This document shows positions 1 through 4,890 of a DNA stretch of 5,743 nucleotides, piece by piece (position 1 is the first letter of the stretch; each line of letters begins with the position of its first letter). The translations under genes were made by a program, and so were the position numbers. The notes below the pieces were generated by a model. The model worked only from the letters and a program-made list of their open reading frames with translations. It was not told the origin of the DNA and ran no database searches. This DNA comes from Candidatus Parcubacteria bacterium (lineage in GTDB: Bacteria > Patescibacteriota > Minisyncoccia > UBA6257 > JAPLYJ01), in the NCBI GenBank assembly GCA_026395655.1, contig JAPLYJ010000019.1, positions 1-5,743 on the forward strand. The letters are read 5' to 3'.

Positions 1-138
1 AGATAACCTTAACAATCGTCCAAGGAAGAGACTTGGCTGGCTTACCCCGTTAGAAGTATTTACAAAAGAACTTAACAAGTTTAATATCAATGTTAACAAT
101 ATATACACACGAAGTGTTGCACTTGTAGGTTGAATTCA
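1..138 (+). mobile_element. Right end of an IS30-family insertion sequence (partial)
   Basis: The window opens inside an insertion sequence: its first 133 bases encode the C-terminal tail of an IS30-type transposase. IS30-family transposase genes commonly run into the right terminal inverted repeat, and the sequence GTTGCACTTGTAGGTTGAAT (117-136) has the look of such a repeat end. I place the right boundary near 138. This is an estimate, because the left end lies outside the window and neither the inverted repeat pair nor the target duplication can be compared. The element ends inside the minus-strand gene at 93-590. Confidence 0.6.
2..133 (+). CDS. IS30-family transposase, C-terminal fragment (5' end outside window)
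   Basis: Reading from base 2 gives 43 residues then TGA: it begins DNLNNRPRKRLGWLTPLEVF and ends TRSVALVG. The N-N-R-P-R-K-x-L-G-W-x-T-P-x-E-V-F signature is the hallmark of the end of the DDE integrase core of IS30-family transposases, lying just after the catalytic glutamate. The short tail ending in V-A-L is also typical. The catalytic residues themselves are upstream of the window, so activity cannot be judged. The 3' end of the gene overlaps the readable end of the minus-strand gene at 93-590, because the element has inserted into that gene. Confidence 0.85.
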   Translation, partial: DNLNNRPRKRLGWLTPLEVFTKELNKFNINVNNIYTRSVALVG

Positions 139-590
139 GTAGTCTGTATCTTGTCACAAAGAGTAATATCTTTTTTAGCTATGGCAACACTAAAGTAACA
201 AGAATCTTTAATTTCTTTTTTTAATATTTTAATACAAATAGATGAATCGTTTGTAGATCTAGCAAGATCCCAATAACACCAATCTCTCACTTCTTGGTTT
301 TGTATTGCAATACAAGCAACTTTTTCTAATCCTCCGACTTTTTCTTGTATTTTAGCAATTGAATTTACTTCTTGACCATCAAAATAATCAGTAGCAATTG
401 TCTTAGATTCATCAATATAGTCTGATACAACAATTTTTTTATCGGCTAAATATTCTGTAACAGCCGTCTTTGACCTATTAAAATATGCTTCAATAATAGA
501 ATCGCCTTGGCTTAAATACGCTATAATAAAAGATGCAACTACCAATATCGCAATAACGATTAGCAACTTTTTTTTGTTTTTTTTCTTCAT
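93..590 (-). CDS. Membrane-anchored hendecad/CY-repeat protein, truncated by the IS30 element
   Basis: The 165-residue reading frame has a Lys-rich start (MKKKNKKK) and one membrane segment at about residues 9-26, an uncleaved signal anchor with the rest outside. Residues 36-68 form three 11-residue repeats each starting with Tyr (Y36, Y47, Y58, with Y69 next), the hendecad spacing of right-handed coiled coils and likely a stalk. Residues 103-149 hold two copies of a 26-residue CY repeat (C105-Y106...C119; C131-Y132...C145), a pattern I associate with exported CPR proteins of unknown role. Residues up to about T151 look native. The last 14 (EFNLQVQHFVCIYC) are read from IS30 DNA antisense to the transposase tail, so the original C-terminus is lost. 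The function is not known; the gene may be a pseudogene. Confidence 0.7.
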   Translation of the reverse strand: MKKKNKKKLLIVIAILVVASFIIAYLSQGDSIIEAYFNRSKTAVTEYLADKKIVVSDYIDESKTIATDYFDGQEVNSIAKIQEKVGGLEKVACIAIQNQEVRDWCYWDLARSTNDSSICIKILKKEIKDSCYFSVAIAKKDITLCDKIQTTEFNLQVQHFVCIYC

Positions 591-598
591 GTGTGCTT

Positions 599-604
599 AT
601 TATA
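599..604 (-). promoter_or_regulatory. TATAAT -10 element, near-leaderless, for the 93-590 gene
   Basis: On the minus strand a perfect TATAAT sits so close to the ATG at 590 that a start site 6-8 bases downstream would fall around 592. The mRNA would then be almost leaderless. No good -35 is visible at the usual spacing. In such AT-rich DNA a TATAAT can occur by chance, so support is modest. Confidence 0.35.
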
Positions 605-655
605 CACTTTTCCAATATCTAACTAAATATAGTTATACACAGGTAACTTAATAAA

Positions 656-955
656 TCATTTATTTTTACGTCCTTCTTTTAAAAAATCAAAATACCCCTG
701 TATAAAAGCTAAAAAGATTCCAATTCCAGAAATGATATAAAAAATAGTAAAAATTTTCCCTAAATCAGTTTTTGGCGCAAGATCTCCATATCCAACGGTT
801 GCCAATGTAACTATGCAAAAATAAAAAGAATCAAACCATCTCCATCCCTCTAAAAAATGGAAAACAATAGTCCCCGTAACAAACAAAGTGAAAGTAGCAA
901 TAACAAGCGGTCTATTCTTTTTGCTAACAATAAAATTAATCATTTGTTTAATCAT
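656..955 (-). CDS. Two-TM potassium channel pore protein (Ion_trans_2 type)
   Basis: The 99-residue protein is a minimal K+ channel subunit that would form a tetrameric potassium-selective pore in the cytoplasmic membrane. It has TM1 (about 16-36), a pore helix (about 41-52), the canonical selectivity filter TVGYGD at 53-58, and TM2 (about 67-89) with glycines G77 and G79 where the gating hinge of such channels lies. Only about ten charged residues follow TM2, so there is no RCK/TrkA_N regulatory domain. Its likely role is setting membrane potential or K+ flux, with gating unknown. The start at 955 is preferred; an alternative Met lies four codons in. The stop is TGA. No Shine-Dalgarno sequence is visible and no partner gene adjoins it. 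The family call is firm, the physiological role is inference. Confidence 0.92.
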   Translation of the reverse strand: MIKQMINFIVSKKNRPLVIATFTLFVTGTIVFHFLEGWRWFDSFYFCIVTLATVGYGDLAPKTDLGKIFTIFYIISGIGIFLAFIQGYFDFLKEGRKNK

Positions 956-1006
956 GGATCAAATCTATATTTTATTTTTGATTATTAAAAAACATTTTAC
1001 AGATAT

Positions 1007-1036
1007 ATTATAAAGAAATTACAGCATCAAAATCAA
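1007..1036 (-). promoter_or_regulatory. Candidate sigma-70-like promoter for the potassium channel gene
   Basis: On the minus strand TTGATT (1036-1031) and TATAAT (1012-1007) are separated by 18 bases. The -10 box overlaps the stop codon of the upstream HEAT/kinase-like gene, so the promoter would be embedded in that gene's 3' end. The leader to the ATG at 955 would be about 45 bases. This suggests the channel gene is transcribed independently as well as by any read-through. Confidence 0.45.
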
Positions 1037-2585
1037 TTAAATACAAACGAGGCGCACGGTTAAAATCAACTTTACCATTTGCATCTCTAAAAAAACGAAG
1101 GCAAAAATTATTATTATGCGTATGACCGTGCTCTATCTTCAATTGAGTTAAAACATCCAATATCTTTTTTTTCTGTTCTTCTAATTCATCTTTAAATATA
1201 TCGGTTTTACTTTCCCAATCCATGAGATTTAAATCTAAAACACCGCTATACACATCTACTAATCCCTTTTCATTTAATTTATAAGATATAATTGGTTCTA
1301 TAGGAACATAATCAAAGCCAGCTTTTTCCCAGACATTGTAATCATCATATATTCTTTGCCAGATTAAAAAAGCGTTTGGTTCTATGTGCCGTAAGATTGT
1401 TTTACCTTTTAACTCAAATCTACCAATAAGCGTTGTCTCTGACCCTGTTTTTTTAAATTTTTGGGTTATAAAAGGTTTGTCATCAACACCGCTATTTTTA
1501 TATATTGGCGATTCAACTAATTCTTCACCTAACCCTTTTTCCATTATCAAATTAAATAATTCTTTTTTTTCTTCTTCTGCCACAAACCAAATCATACCTG
1601 CAGCTGCTTTCTGTATTTTGATATCTGGATTTTCTAAACCTTGTTTAATTTTTTCTAAAACTATCTCTCTCAAAGAAGCTCTCTCGTTTTCTGGTGCAAA
1701 CCTAATTATAGCTGCAAATGCTTTTTGCACTTCAATATTTGTATTTTCTAAACCTAACATCATCAAAGGAACCCTGTCTTCTTCCAATACAAACCAAACC
1801 ATTTCTGCAGATGCTTTCTGGATCTCAATGTCTGGGTTCTTTAAACCTTCTTTAACTTTTTTTATTACAATTTCTCTTAAAGAAATTCTTTCTTCTGCAG
1901 ATACAGAACCAATCATCACTCCAGATGCTTCCTGCACTTTAATATTTTTATTTTCTAAACATTGCTTAATCAAAAAAACTCTTTCTTCTGCTGGTACATA
2001 AAAAATCATTCCCGCAGATACTTTTTGTACTTCAATATCTGAATTTTCTAAACCTTGTCTAACTTTTTCTAATACAATATTTCTTAAAAAAGCTCTTTCT
2101 TCTTTTAGCGCAAACTCAATCATTCCCGCAGATACTTTTTGCACTTCAATATCTGGATTATCTAACCCTAGCATAATCAAAGAAGCTGTTTCTTGCTTTG
2201 GTGTCATTGTAACTGCTCTCACAGATAGTTTTTGCACTTCAATATCTGGATTACTTAAACCTAATTTAATTAGAGAAGCAACTTCTTCAATTGGGGCAAA
2301 TACAATCATTTCTGCAGATGCTTTTTGCACTTCAATATTTGGATTACTTAAACCTAATTTAATTAGAAAAAGTTGTTCTTCACCTTTCGCATTAAAAATT
2401 TCTCGAATATATGCAGTAGCAGATTTTTTATTCTGTTCTTTGATAGCTTCGTCTTGCTCTTTATCTCTTACATATCTATCAAAACTGTGCCCTGTTATCT
2501 CTTTCTGACCAGAAATATCATACATTTCTGAGTATTTTGGTGATAAAACCTTTGGCGTTATTTGTTCTCGTTTTGGTATTTCCAT
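1008..2585 (-). CDS. HEAT-like repeat protein with degenerate kinase/APH-like C-terminal domain
   Basis: The protein has 525 residues and starts MEIPKRE at 2585. An upstream in-frame ATG at 2690 would add 35 residues but lies inside the DUF1566 gene, so it is not used. A polar head (1-73) has no signal peptide, so the protein is likely cytoplasmic. Residues 74-342 are eight helical HEAT-like repeats of 31 or 38 residues with core N-x-D/N-I-E-V-Q-K-x-S/A-A. The C-terminal part (about 375-525) resembles a kinase/aminoglycoside-phosphotransferase fold: GKTILRHIEP, then FDYVPIEPI, a catalytic-loop-like HGHTHNNNF (486-494) and LIDFDAV (516-522). The Asp expected in HGDxxxxN is His488, while Asn493 and Asp518 remain. 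It may be a pseudokinase or an atypical phosphotransferase. It follows the DUF1566 gene by 20 bp, probably in one operon. The repeats are clear; the kinase-like assignment is inference. Confidence 0.75.
   Translation of the reverse strand: MEIPKREQITPKVLSPKYSEMYDISGQKEITGHSFDRYVRDKEQDEAIKEQNKKSATAYIREIFNAKGEEQLFLIKLGLSNPNIEVQKASAEMIVFAPIEEVASLIKLGLSNPDIEVQKLSVRAVTMTPKQETASLIMLGLDNPDIEVQKVSAGMIEFALKEERAFLRNIVLEKVRQGLENSDIEVQKVSAGMIFYVPAEERVFLIKQCLENKNIKVQEASGVMIGSVSAEERISLREIVIKKVKEGLKNPDIEIQKASAEMVWFVLEEDRVPLMMLGLENTNIEVQKAFAAIIRFAPENERASLREIVLEKIKQGLENPDIKIQKAAAGMIWFVAEEEKKELFNLIMEKGLGEELVESPIYKNSGVDDKPFITQKFKKTGSETTLIGRFELKGKTILRHIEPNAFLIWQRIYDDYNVWEKAGFDYVPIEPIISYKLNEKGLVDVYSGVLDLNLMDWESKTDIFKDELEEQKKKILDVLTQLKIEHGHTHNNNFCLRFFRDANGKVDFNRAPRLYLIDFDAVISL
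1560..2366 (-). repeat. Tandem coding repeats (93/114 bp units, 207-bp super-repeat)
   Basis: Eight in-frame repeats encode the HEAT-like domain. In coding order they are 31, 31, 31, 38, 31, 38, 31 and 38 residues long, at 2366-2274, 2273-2181, 2180-2088, 2087-1974, 1973-1881, 1880-1767, 1766-1674 and 1673-1560. The last six form three 69-residue (207 bp) super-repeats of one short plus one long unit. The long unit gains seven residues of the type R-E-I-V-L-E-K in its first helix. DNA identity between neighbouring copies is visibly high, for example the stretches around 2250 and 2343, suggesting recent duplication. Confidence 0.85.
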
Positions 2586-2605
2586 TAATAATAAAAAATA
2601 AATTA

Positions 2606-3271
2606 TTAAAAAGCCCGGATAGCGCGCACATAAAGTTTGTAGTCCTTGTAATGATAGTACTGGCCACCGACGTAAAAGCTCTGTCTCCATACATTATTAG
2701 CATAAAACTCTGAAGAACTCCAATAATGAAAAGACGTAAAATCACCAACATTATAAACTTTAAGATTAACGTACATTTGATTTAACTCATCTTTTGATGG
2801 TAAAAACCAATCATTGTACCCATTTATTATTATATCATGAGCTAACTGAGCAGCATTGGTGCATCCCGCTAAGATCATATCAAGAGTATTTTGACGACCT
2901 GTACCTATAGCTGTCCCATCAGCTCCAGGTATAGCTATTCCATCGCAACCCCAAGTTCCATTACCCTGATCAAAGGGAGCAGCTTCTAAGTATCGCCAAC
3001 CATCAGAATACGAACCTTTGTCATAAAATATTAATCCACCAGCGGGGCCAACATCACGAATATAATATGTAATAGCAAATTTACAGTCACCCTGACAATC
3101 GCTTAATATAAAATATTTGCCAATAGAATCTGTATAGCATTGCCAAGTAGAAGAATCACAAGAATATTTTAAAGAAACAGTATTGTTTTTTTGAAGCAAA
3201 ACTTGATCAATCAATATCAGACCAATTAAGCCCATAAGCAAACCAATAATGATAAAATATGATTTTTTCAT
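2606..3271 (-). CDS. Exported, membrane-anchored DUF1566 (Lcl_C, C-type-lectin-like) protein
   Basis: The protein has 221 residues. Lys3 and a hydrophobic stretch (about 5-26) form an N-terminal membrane anchor with no lipobox Cys. Residues 36-63 are a small four-Cys module (C38, C45, C59, C63). Residues 72-221 match the DUF1566/Fibrobacter-paralogous pattern: DVGPAGGLIFYDKG, GWRYLEAAP, GYNDWFLPSKDELNQMY, YWSSSE and the terminal YVRAIRAF. This is the fold family shared by formylglycine-generating-enzyme-like and C-type-lectin domains used for surface binding. It lacks an obvious active site, so ligand binding at the cell surface is the likely role. It is the first gene of a probable operon with the HEAT/kinase-like gene. 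Its 3' end has features of a diversified segment, entered separately. The domain call is firm; the ligand is unknown. Confidence 0.85.
   Translation of the reverse strand: MKKSYFIIIGLLMGLIGLILIDQVLLQKNNTVSLKYSCDSSTWQCYTDSIGKYFILSDCQGDCKFAITYYIRDVGPAGGLIFYDKGSYSDGWRYLEAAPFDQGNGTWGCDGIAIPGADGTAIGTGRQNTLDMILAGCTNAAQLAHDIIINGYNDWFLPSKDELNQMYVNLKVYNVGDFTSFHYWSSSEFYANNVWRQSFYVGGQYYHYKDYKLYVRAIRAF
2609..2722 (-). other. Possible DGR-type variable region at the 3' end of the DUF1566 gene
   Basis: This segment encodes residues 184-221, from YWSSSE to the end. Its core is rich in Tyr, His, Asn, Asp, Gly and Ser. Many codons are of the form NNC (tac, gtc, ggc, gac, agc), as adenine-directed mutagenesis of AAC codons would produce. 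It ends with GTGCGCGCTATCCGGGCT, far more GC-rich than the surrounding DNA and placed where the initiation-of-mutagenic-homing site sits in diversity-generating retroelements. No template repeat or reverse transcriptase is present in the window, so this is a hypothesis only. Confidence 0.3.
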
Positions 3272-3291
3272 ATAACTAATATCTCTAATAT

Positions 3292-3300
3292 ATTATAACA
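3292..3300 (-). promoter_or_regulatory. Extended -10 promoter (TGTTATAAT) of the DUF1566 operon
   Basis: On the minus strand TGT directly precedes TATAAT, fitting the TGN extended -10 element, with no good -35 at normal spacing. A start about seven bases downstream (near 3285) would give a leader of about 14 bases before the ATG at 3271, with no Shine-Dalgarno sequence. Confidence 0.5.
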
Positions 3301-3343
3301 TAATTTACTTAATATTTCAGAATATCAAGCAAAAATAAAAAAC

Positions 3344-3417
3344 TATAATCCCCCTAAACACTAAAAAACATGACTATATATCTAGTTTAATAAACAACAT
3401 TTATAGTACCCCTAAAC
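3344..3417. repeat. Short imperfect direct repeat in the intergenic region
   Basis: TATAATCCCCCTAAAC (3344-3359) and TATAGTACCCCTAAAC (3402-3417) match at 14 of 16 positions and are 58 bp apart. They lie between the end of the 3424-4146 gene and the promoter of the DUF1566 gene. The C-run is unusual in this AT-rich spacer. It may be a protein-binding pair or chance; nothing else in the gap is recognisable. Confidence 0.35.
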
Positions 3418-3423
3418 CTAATT

Positions 3424-4146
3424 TTAATTTATTGCAGTAATTATCTTCTCTGGCATGGTACCTTTAAAATTCATATTACCATTTTCAAAATCTAAAGATT
3501 CTATATAAAAACCAGGCAGCATATTAATCTGTTGTGAAAAAAAATCATTTATCACTCCCTGATTTTTTGTTATTAGTGATCCTGGGATACTCATTCTACC
3601 AAATTCTGCTTTATTAACCACTAAATTAACCTTACCACTTTTAACAGTAGGCGTACCATCAACATATACTGCTAAAACACCAGGTGCTATCTTAAATTTA
3701 TCCATTACTGATTTTATCTCAGTATAATTAATCCCAGTAGCTTCAGAATAGCCAGCAAAACGATCGAAATTCAAAAGACCAGAAAAAGCTACGCTACCAT
3801 CAGTATCAATCTTTATCTGAGCATCAGTAATTAAATAATATTTCCAATTAGAAGAATGAGTATTAAGAACAGCTGTTAATTCTTCAGACGAGAAAGAATT
3901 TATTACATCTTTTTTCCCTGATACCACTAAACCATCTTTTACAGTCATCGCTGATGCCATTGTCTCTATTTTTACTTGCGCCTTAGTATCAGCTGTCTTA
4001 TAATTATCTGCTGTAAATTTTATCCCTAAATCTCGTGGTTTGTCAGAACCAAAAATTTTAGCTACCCCAGGTATTATTCCTAGATATCCTAATACTCCTA
4101 CAACAATTAAAACTAACACTAATAATATTATAATAATTTTTTTCAT
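3424..4146 (-). CDS. Conserved-looking membrane-anchored protein of unknown function, LmeA/YpmS-like pattern
   Basis: The protein has 240 residues. MKK plus a very hydrophobic stretch (4-24) is an uncleaved anchor, followed by a large extracytoplasmic domain with no Cys and no catalytic motif. A segment with KPRDLGIKF (36-44) follows the anchor. The body is mostly beta-like: FSSEELTAVLN (85-95), IKIDTDGSVAFSG (111-123), GKVNLVVNKAEFGRMSIP (171-188) and IESLDFENGNMNFKGTMP (215-232). The order of an E-x-L-x-x-x-L-N helix, a first strand pair, a G-x-x-x-I-P turn and a last strand pair recalls the DUF2140 (YpmS) and DUF2993 (LmeA) lipid-binding proteins of Gram-positive envelopes. That is a remote resemblance by eye, not an assignment. 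The gene appears monocistronic, with its own promoter and a short leader. Confidence 0.7.
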   Translation of the reverse strand: MKKIIIILLVLVLIVVGVLGYLGIIPGVAKIFGSDKPRDLGIKFTADNYKTADTKAQVKIETMASAMTVKDGLVVSGKKDVINSFSSEELTAVLNTHSSNWKYYLITDAQIKIDTDGSVAFSGLLNFDRFAGYSEATGINYTEIKSVMDKFKIAPGVLAVYVDGTPTVKSGKVNLVVNKAEFGRMSIPGSLITKNQGVINDFFSQQINMLPGFYIESLDFENGNMNFKGTMPEKIITAIN

Positions 4147-4169
4147 CTTGTTATCAATTTTATAAAATA

Positions 4170-4197
4170 ATTATAGCACTTTAATAAGATTACGCAA
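4170..4197 (-). promoter_or_regulatory. Extended -10 promoter (TGCTATAAT) of the 3424-4146 gene
   Basis: On the minus strand TGCTATAAT occupies 4178-4170, a TGN extended -10. A weak TTGCGT (4197-4192) lies 16 bases upstream. The predicted start near 4163 gives a leader of about 17 bases to the ATG at 4146. Confidence 0.5.
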
Positions 4198-4237
4198 ACA
4201 AAAATAATCAAAAAAACCATGAAAAAATAAATATATA

Positions 4238-4246
4238 TGATATAAT
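4238..4246 (+). promoter_or_regulatory. Extended -10 promoter (TGATATAAT) of the Nudix gene
   Basis: TGATATAAT is a perfect TGN extended -10 on the plus strand with no clear -35. A start near 4253 would give a leader of about 22 bases to the ATG at 4275. The leader is A/T only and contains no Shine-Dalgarno sequence. The promoter is divergent from that of the 3424-4146 gene, about 60 bp away. Confidence 0.5.
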
Positions 4247-4274
4247 TAAATAACATTATAAATAATTAATAAAA

Positions 4275-4742
4275 ATGAGTACCATCCTAGAAAAATCAAA
4301 AATTGTAAATATTATCTGTTCAATAGTAATTGAAAATGATAACAAATACTTACTTGTTAAAGAAGCAAAAGAAACTGTAAAAGGATTGTGGAATTTTCCT
4401 TCTGGTAAAGTTGAATTTAATGAAGATCTTATCAGTGCTACCAAAAGAGAAGCTTTAGAAGAAACTGGCTACAAATGTGATATCACAGACCTCATGAGTA
4501 TTTACTACTTTTATTGGGACGATATGATCGGATTAACCGTCCGTTTTAATTTTTGGGGTAAATTAAATAACATAAAAAAGAATCCTTTGGCGGACGATAT
4601 TATAGAATCAGACTGGTTCACCTTAGAAGAAATTGAAAAATTAGCAAAAGAAAACAAATTAAGACACAAAACCACTTACAAACAACTCAATGATTTAAAA
4701 GAAAATATACGATATCCCCTTTCGATTATCAAAGCTCCATAA
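4275..4742 (+). CDS. Nudix hydrolase
   Basis: The 155-residue protein carries a complete Nudix box at residues 44-66 (G44-x5-E50-x7-R58-E59-A-L-E62-E63-T-G65-Y66), including the metal-binding E62 and E63. It is preceded by GLWNFPSGKVE and an N-terminal strand region IICSIVIENDNKYLLVKEAK. DWFTLEEIEKL (about 113-123) is the usual C-terminal helix entry. These enzymes cleave nucleoside diphosphates linked to another group, using Mg2+. The W-N-F-P-x-G-K-V-E form is seen in NudJ-like and other broad-specificity members, so the substrate cannot be named. There is no signal peptide, so it is cytoplasmic. The start is the only ATG near the promoter. No terminator separates its stop from the small-RNA promoter nine bases on, so its transcript may read into that RNA. 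Confidence 0.93.
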   Translation: MSTILEKSKIVNIICSIVIENDNKYLLVKEAKETVKGLWNFPSGKVEFNEDLISATKREALEETGYKCDITDLMSIYYFYWDDMIGLTVRFNFWGKLNNIKKNPLADDIIESDWFTLEEIEKLAKENKLRHKTTYKQLNDLKENIRYPLSIIKAP

Positions 4743-4750
4743 AACAAATA

Positions 4751-4780
4751 TTGACATTCTATCATCTACGAGCATATAAT
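4751..4780 (+). promoter_or_regulatory. Consensus sigma-70-type promoter of a candidate small RNA
   Basis: TTGACA (4751-4756) and TATAAT (4775-4780), both perfect matches to consensus, are separated by 18 bases. This is the strongest promoter in the window. No open reading frame follows on the plus strand before the terminator at about 4846-4890, so it drives either an RNA gene or nothing. The predicted start, about 4787, coincides with the first base of a stable stem. Confidence 0.8.
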
Positions 4781-4786
4781 ACTATC

Positions 4787-4885
4787 GTATCCGTGGGCGC
4801 AAGCCTTGTTCGGCAAAGGCGTGTCCTAAGCCGAAGAACGGGTACAACAAAACCACCATCTAATTAGATGGCGTTTTTGTTTTAA
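4787..4885 (+). ncRNA. Candidate structured small RNA (three-way junction, unknown class)
   Basis: This is a stand-alone RNA gene of about 95-100 nt between a consensus promoter and an intrinsic terminator. Base pairing visible by eye: P1 of 8 bp (4787-4794 with 4838-4845, one G-U). P2 is GGGC-GCAA-GCCT (4795-4806) capped by a GNRA tetraloop. P3 is TTCGGC (4809-4814) with GCCGAA (4830-4835), then a symmetric AA/AA internal loop, a 3-bp AGG/CCT stem and a CGTGT loop. P2 and P3 are joined by TG; P3 and P1 by GA. An alternative pairing GCCTT/AAGGC (4803-4807 with 4816-4820) competes with P2 and P3. The block is much richer in G+C than its surroundings, as structured RNAs in AT-rich genomes are. 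It contains no reading frame and does not match tRNA, tmRNA, SRP RNA or the riboswitches and ribozymes I could recall. Confidence 0.65.
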
Positions 4886-4890
4886 TTTTT
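4846..4890 (+). terminator. Intrinsic terminator, possibly bidirectional
   Basis: A perfect 16-bp palindrome, CCATCTAATTAGATGG (4856-4871), is flanked by A-rich sequence before it and TTTTTGTTTTAATTTTT after it. Pairing extends outward imperfectly (4846-4852 with 4875-4881). It ends the small RNA, and probably any Nudix read-through, on the plus strand. On the minus strand the U-run is weaker (GGTTTTGTTG), but it lies just past the stop of the 4882-5316 gene and could serve that gene as well. Confidence 0.8.

Noticed and set aside
621..634. Hairpin AACTA-AATA-TAGTT as terminator
   Set aside because: The stem is only 5 bp and AT-rich, with no T-run following on either strand.
1384..2001. 205-codon plus-strand reading frame
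   Set aside because: It is antisense to the HEAT-like repeats; its repeated Ser/Phe-rich translation is a mirror of the repeat array and shows no independent coding signature.
2586..2690. 35-residue N-terminal extension of the HEAT/kinase-like protein from an upstream ATG
   Set aside because: The extension lies wholly inside the well-supported DUF1566 gene in another frame. The ATG at 2585 gives a normal 20-bp gap.
2518..2751. 77-codon minus-strand reading frame
   Set aside because: It overlaps two better-supported genes in a different frame and has no recognisable motif.
3373..3387. Near-palindrome ACTATATATCTAGT as terminator or operator
   Set aside because: It is imperfect, fully AT-biased and without a T-tract; easily expected by chance in this composition.
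4256..4444. 62-codon minus-strand reading frame
   Set aside because: It is antisense to the 5' part of the Nudix gene, including the start of the Nudix box.
4787..4845. Self-cleaving ribozyme (hammerhead, twister, twister-sister, pistol)
   Set aside because: Some words look similar (CGCAAG, CCTAAG), but the required core elements, such as CUGANGA/GAAA for hammerhead or the AAAAGNGGAGG-type segment of twister, are absent.
4787..4860. tRNA or tRNA-like gene ending in ACCACCA
   Set aside because: No T-arm, no GGTTCGA-type loop and no 7-bp acceptor pairing with the ACCACCA end; the CCA belongs to the terminator hairpin.
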